Below are positions 5,902-7,641 of a stretch of 7,641 bases of DNA, in pieces (within the stretch, counting starts at the first letter, position 1; each line of letters begins with the position of its first letter). The notes beneath the pieces were generated by a model. It ran no database searches and was not told where the DNA came from. It saw only the letters and a program-made list of their open reading frames with translations. Both the position numbers and the translations under genes were made by a program. Origin of the DNA: Bacillota bacterium (GTDB taxonomy: Bacteria; Bacillota_A; Clostridia; Acetivibrionales; DUMB01); assembly GCA_023621975.1 (NCBI GenBank), contig JAMOAC010000285.1, positions 1-7,641 on the forward strand. Reading direction: 5' to 3'.

Positions 5902-6271
5902 AAAATGCATTTTTTATTAAATTTATGTTTGATACAGGGGCCTTTATGTCTTTTGCAATAAAAATCTCTATGATGTCGAACCTTATATCAGCTTCAAAAA
6001 GGCTGTTTTGGCTTACGTATATCTGGGCAAGCTTTTTTATCCTGTTTTGTTTTGCCTTTGTAACGGCCTCGGCAGGAGTTCCGTATGATAAGCTGCTTCT
6101 CGTCTTAACTTCAATGAAACACAAATAGTTACCGTCATATGCAATTATATCGATTTCTCCCAGCCTGCCGTACCTGTAATTTGTTGCTATAATGTTGTAG
6201 CCGTTGCTTTTCAGGTATTCAATGGCCCTTTTCTCACCTGAGGTGCCGAAATCTTTTTTATTCAATTCCAT
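5900..6271 (-). CDS. yraN: YraN family protein (UPF0102), restriction-endonuclease-like fold
   Basis: The length is 123 residues, standard for the family. The core GEIDIIAYDGNYLCFIEVKTRS (38-59) contains the conserved Glu39, Asp41, Glu54 and Lys56, arranged as in the PD-(D/E)xK nuclease fold. It is followed by YGTPAEAV (63-70) and the lysine/arginine helix TKAKQNRIKKLAQ (71-83). RFDIIEIF (97-104) is the usual last strand. Family members resemble Holliday-junction resolvases, but their cellular role is not established. ATG 6271 has GAGG 9 nt upstream and lies 14 bp inside the end of the preceding FlhB-like gene, so the two are probably translationally coupled. The dipeptidase follows 13 bp after its stop. 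Confidence 0.95.
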   Translation of the reverse strand: MELNKKDFGTSGEKRAIEYLKSNGYNIIATNYRYGRLGEIDIIAYDGNYLCFIEVKTRSSLSYGTPAEAVTKAKQNRIKKLAQIYVSQNSLFEADIRFDIIEIFIAKDIKAPVSNINLIKNAF

Positions 6272-6569
6272 TGGCTAAAACCTCTTTTGAGTATTTTTTA
6301 TCCAGTATGTCCAGAAATACGAGTATCTCGGCAACTACATCATAAAGCTCCGGAGGTATTTCATCTCCGATATTGAGGGCGCTTAAGGCATGTGCAAGAT
6401 TGGAATCCTTGTAAACAGGTACATTGCTTTCCTCTGCCTTTTCTATAATTTTCTCGGCAACCTCTCCTCTGCCTATCGCAACAATTTCAGGAGCATTGTT
6501 CTCGAATGGGGAATACTTAAGGGCTACAGCTTCTTTTATTTGCTTTCTGTTTTTCTTACTCAACTTCAT
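6258..6569 (-). CDS. Stand-alone FlhB C-terminal-domain-like protein (EscU/YscU/HrcU export-switch family, YlqH type)
   Basis: This is a small soluble protein of 103 residues matching only the cytoplasmic domain of FlhB, the flagellar type III export gatekeeper. Recognisable stretches are EAVALKYSPFENNAPEIVAIGRGEVAEKI (13-41), SNVPVYKDSNLAHALSAL (48-65) and GDEIPPELYDVVAEILVFL (68-86). They align with the familiar AVALKY, A-x-G, NVPVVENPPLARALY and IPEELYQAVAEVLA parts of FlhB. The transmembrane half is absent. So is the NPTH autocleavage motif that precedes AVALKY in true FlhB (here NRKQIKE). Without these it cannot act as a membrane export gate; its function is unknown. The start is ATG 6569, with AAGGG 8 nt upstream. 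GTG 6572, directly after the previous stop, is the alternative. It is the distal partner of the FliK-like gene and overlaps yraN by 14 bp. Confidence 0.9.
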   Translation of the reverse strand: MKLSKKNRKQIKEAVALKYSPFENNAPEIVAIGRGEVAEKIIEKAEESNVPVYKDSNLAHALSALNIGDEIPPELYDVVAEILVFLDILDKKYSKEVLANGIE

Positions 6570-6572
6570 CAC

Positions 6573-7641
6573 CTAAACCCTTAAATCAAGCCTGCTTGTT
6601 GTGGTTTTGATATTTTTTTCAATCATTTCTTTATGCAGCTGCAGCAGGTTTCTTTCTTTTTCCCTTACTCTGCACTTCATGTCGATCAACTTGTAACCTT
6701 TGCTGATAAGGCTGTCATACAGCATTTTATAGTTTTCTTTAATAAAATCAGCAATTTCCTTACTTTCAGTGCTTATGTTAAGGCTGATATTTTTCCCTTT
6801 TACTCCAAGAAGTGTGTCAACACAACCAAGGCTGTTTGTTTTCAGTGAAATAAAAACTGTTATTTGATCCATACTGATTTTTTTCTTGCGGGATTTCTTT
6901 CTCAGTATATACAACTCACCAATTGTGCTGTTATTCCACATGTTTATGGGAATCTGCACATAAACGGTGTGTGAGTATAATTCGTTCATGAATTTTATAT
7001 TTCCCTCAATGTCGTTTATAACTCTTGCTATTGTTTCTTTACCGGGAACGTTATGATATTCGTCGATCCTGGATTTAATGATATCAATCTTTGAAAGTAT
7101 GTCACGATAAATACTTTTAACATTCAATTCCTCGGAAAGATTTTTTGAATCAAGGTTAACGCGTATTTGTCCGAAAATTCTCCGCACAGGATCTGTTAGT
7201 GCATTACCATGGTTATTGTCAATGGAATAATCCATTTCCTGCACATTTTTTTCCTTATTTGTCGAAAATTTTTTCAGGACGGAATATACTGAATCCAGTA
7301 ACACTTCTTTTTCATTAACAGGAAGGTTTTTAAAACTTTCTACATTATTGAATAAATATGATTCAAGCAATGCCTTGAACTTTTCAGGAGAATAGCTGTC
7401 AATAAGGTCCGGCTCTGCCGCTGTATCAGTTTTAAAAGTGGTATTTTCCTCAATCAGCTTTTCCAGTATGCCCTGCAGACCATGTACCTTGTTTGAGTAA
7501 TGGTTTGTACTGTTCAATGAATTAATGATATCACTATAATTCCTTAAGCCAATGCTTTTGAACAGTTCGTGCAGTCGGAAATCATTTTCCAATGACTTGT
7601 AAAAGGAAGTATTCCTGGTTTCTTCAATCAGGTCAGATAAA
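6573..7641 (-). CDS. FliK-like protein (flagellar hook-length-control C-domain-like, YlqG type), 5' end outside window
   Basis: The frame stays open to the right edge: 16 codons precede TTG 7592, which has no ribosome site. The gene therefore very likely starts beyond the window, and 355 residues are visible. The N-terminal two thirds are polar, helical and of low similarity to anything I recognise. The C-terminal part (visible residues about 221-326) carries the FliK C-domain pattern: HTVYVQIPINMW, then GELYILRKK, ITVFISLKTNSLGCVDTLLGVKGKNISLNI and a final helix plus KLIDMKCRV strand. In FliK this domain contacts FlhB to switch export specificity. Here the next gene, directly abutting (TAG then GTG/ATG), encodes an isolated FlhB C-domain-like protein, which supports the assignment. 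Flagellar involvement is unproven. A basic patch, RKKSRKKK, lies inside the domain. Confidence 0.75.
   Translation of the reverse strand, partial: LSDLIEETRNTSFYKSLENDFRLHELFKSIGLRNYSDIINSLNSTNHYSNKVHGLQGILEKLIEENTTFKTDTAAEPDLIDSYSPEKFKALLESYLFNNVESFKNLPVNEKEVLLDSVYSVLKKFSTNKEKNVQEMDYSIDNNHGNALTDPVRRIFGQIRVNLDSKNLSEELNVKSIYRDILSKIDIIKSRIDEYHNVPGKETIARVINDIEGNIKFMNELYSHTVYVQIPINMWNNSTIGELYILRKKSRKKKISMDQITVFISLKTNSLGCVDTLLGVKGKNISLNISTESKEIADFIKENYKMLYDSLISKGYKLIDMKCRVREKERNLLQLHKEMIEKNIKTTTSRLDLRV

Noticed and set aside
5887..5910. Longer dipeptidase start at ATG 5910
   Set aside because: It has no ribosome site and adds MHFKGEEY, which is outside the family core, while the AAGGGAG site points to ATG 5886.
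6573..7592. Complete FliK-like gene starting at TTG 7592
   Set aside because: The frame is open to the window edge and no Shine-Dalgarno precedes this TTG, so the gene is treated as truncated by the window.

Overview
The window reads as chromosomal core sequence from a low-G+C, Gram-positive anaerobe of the Clostridia. The signs are AT-rich spacers, frequent ATA and AGA/AGG codons, strong Shine-Dalgarno sites and some TTG starts. The right-hand gene order (FliK-like, FlhB C-domain-like, YraN) also matches the rnhB-ylqG-ylqH-yraN type of cluster known from Firmicutes. A cellulolytic Acetivibrio/Hungateiclostridium-like host is possible, but that is inference. I see no phage, IS element, CRISPR array, tRNA or rRNA.

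Layout, left to right. Positions 1-456 (+) hold the C-terminal end of a PQQ-type beta-propeller protein that enters from the left edge. Everything else is on the minus strand. A GntR/HutC regulator (465-1208) converges on the propeller gene, leaving only 8 bp between the two stop codons. A 427-bp AT-rich spacer (1209-1635) follows. It holds a five-unit 13-bp tandem repeat directly behind purB and a long imperfect inverted repeat whose loop contains a HutC-type operator core. Then come purB (1636-3066), a 173-bp leader with a strong intrinsic terminator just before the purB ribosome binding site, and a subgroup-Ic-type aspartate aminotransferase (3240-4532). A 397-bp spacer (4548-4944) contains a GC-rich, probably structured segment in the aminotransferase leader. 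The right side is one tight operon read right to left: FliK-like (partial, 6573-7641), FlhB-C-like (6258-6569), YraN (5900-6271) and an M19 dipeptidase (4945-5886), with gaps or overlaps of at most 14 bp.

Functionally, the aminotransferase (aspartate/glutamate chemistry) and adenylosuccinate lyase (purine synthesis, which consumes aspartate-derived nitrogen) are co-oriented neighbours. However, a terminator separates them and each has its own candidate promoter. The FliK-like/FlhB-C-like pair looks like a stand-alone soluble remnant of the flagellar export specificity switch, translationally linked to a YraN nuclease-fold protein and a peptidase. No complete new defence or mobile system is visible. 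The most promising unexplained material is in the non-coding stretches: two structured mRNA leaders and the repeat-rich spacer between purB and the GntR gene.
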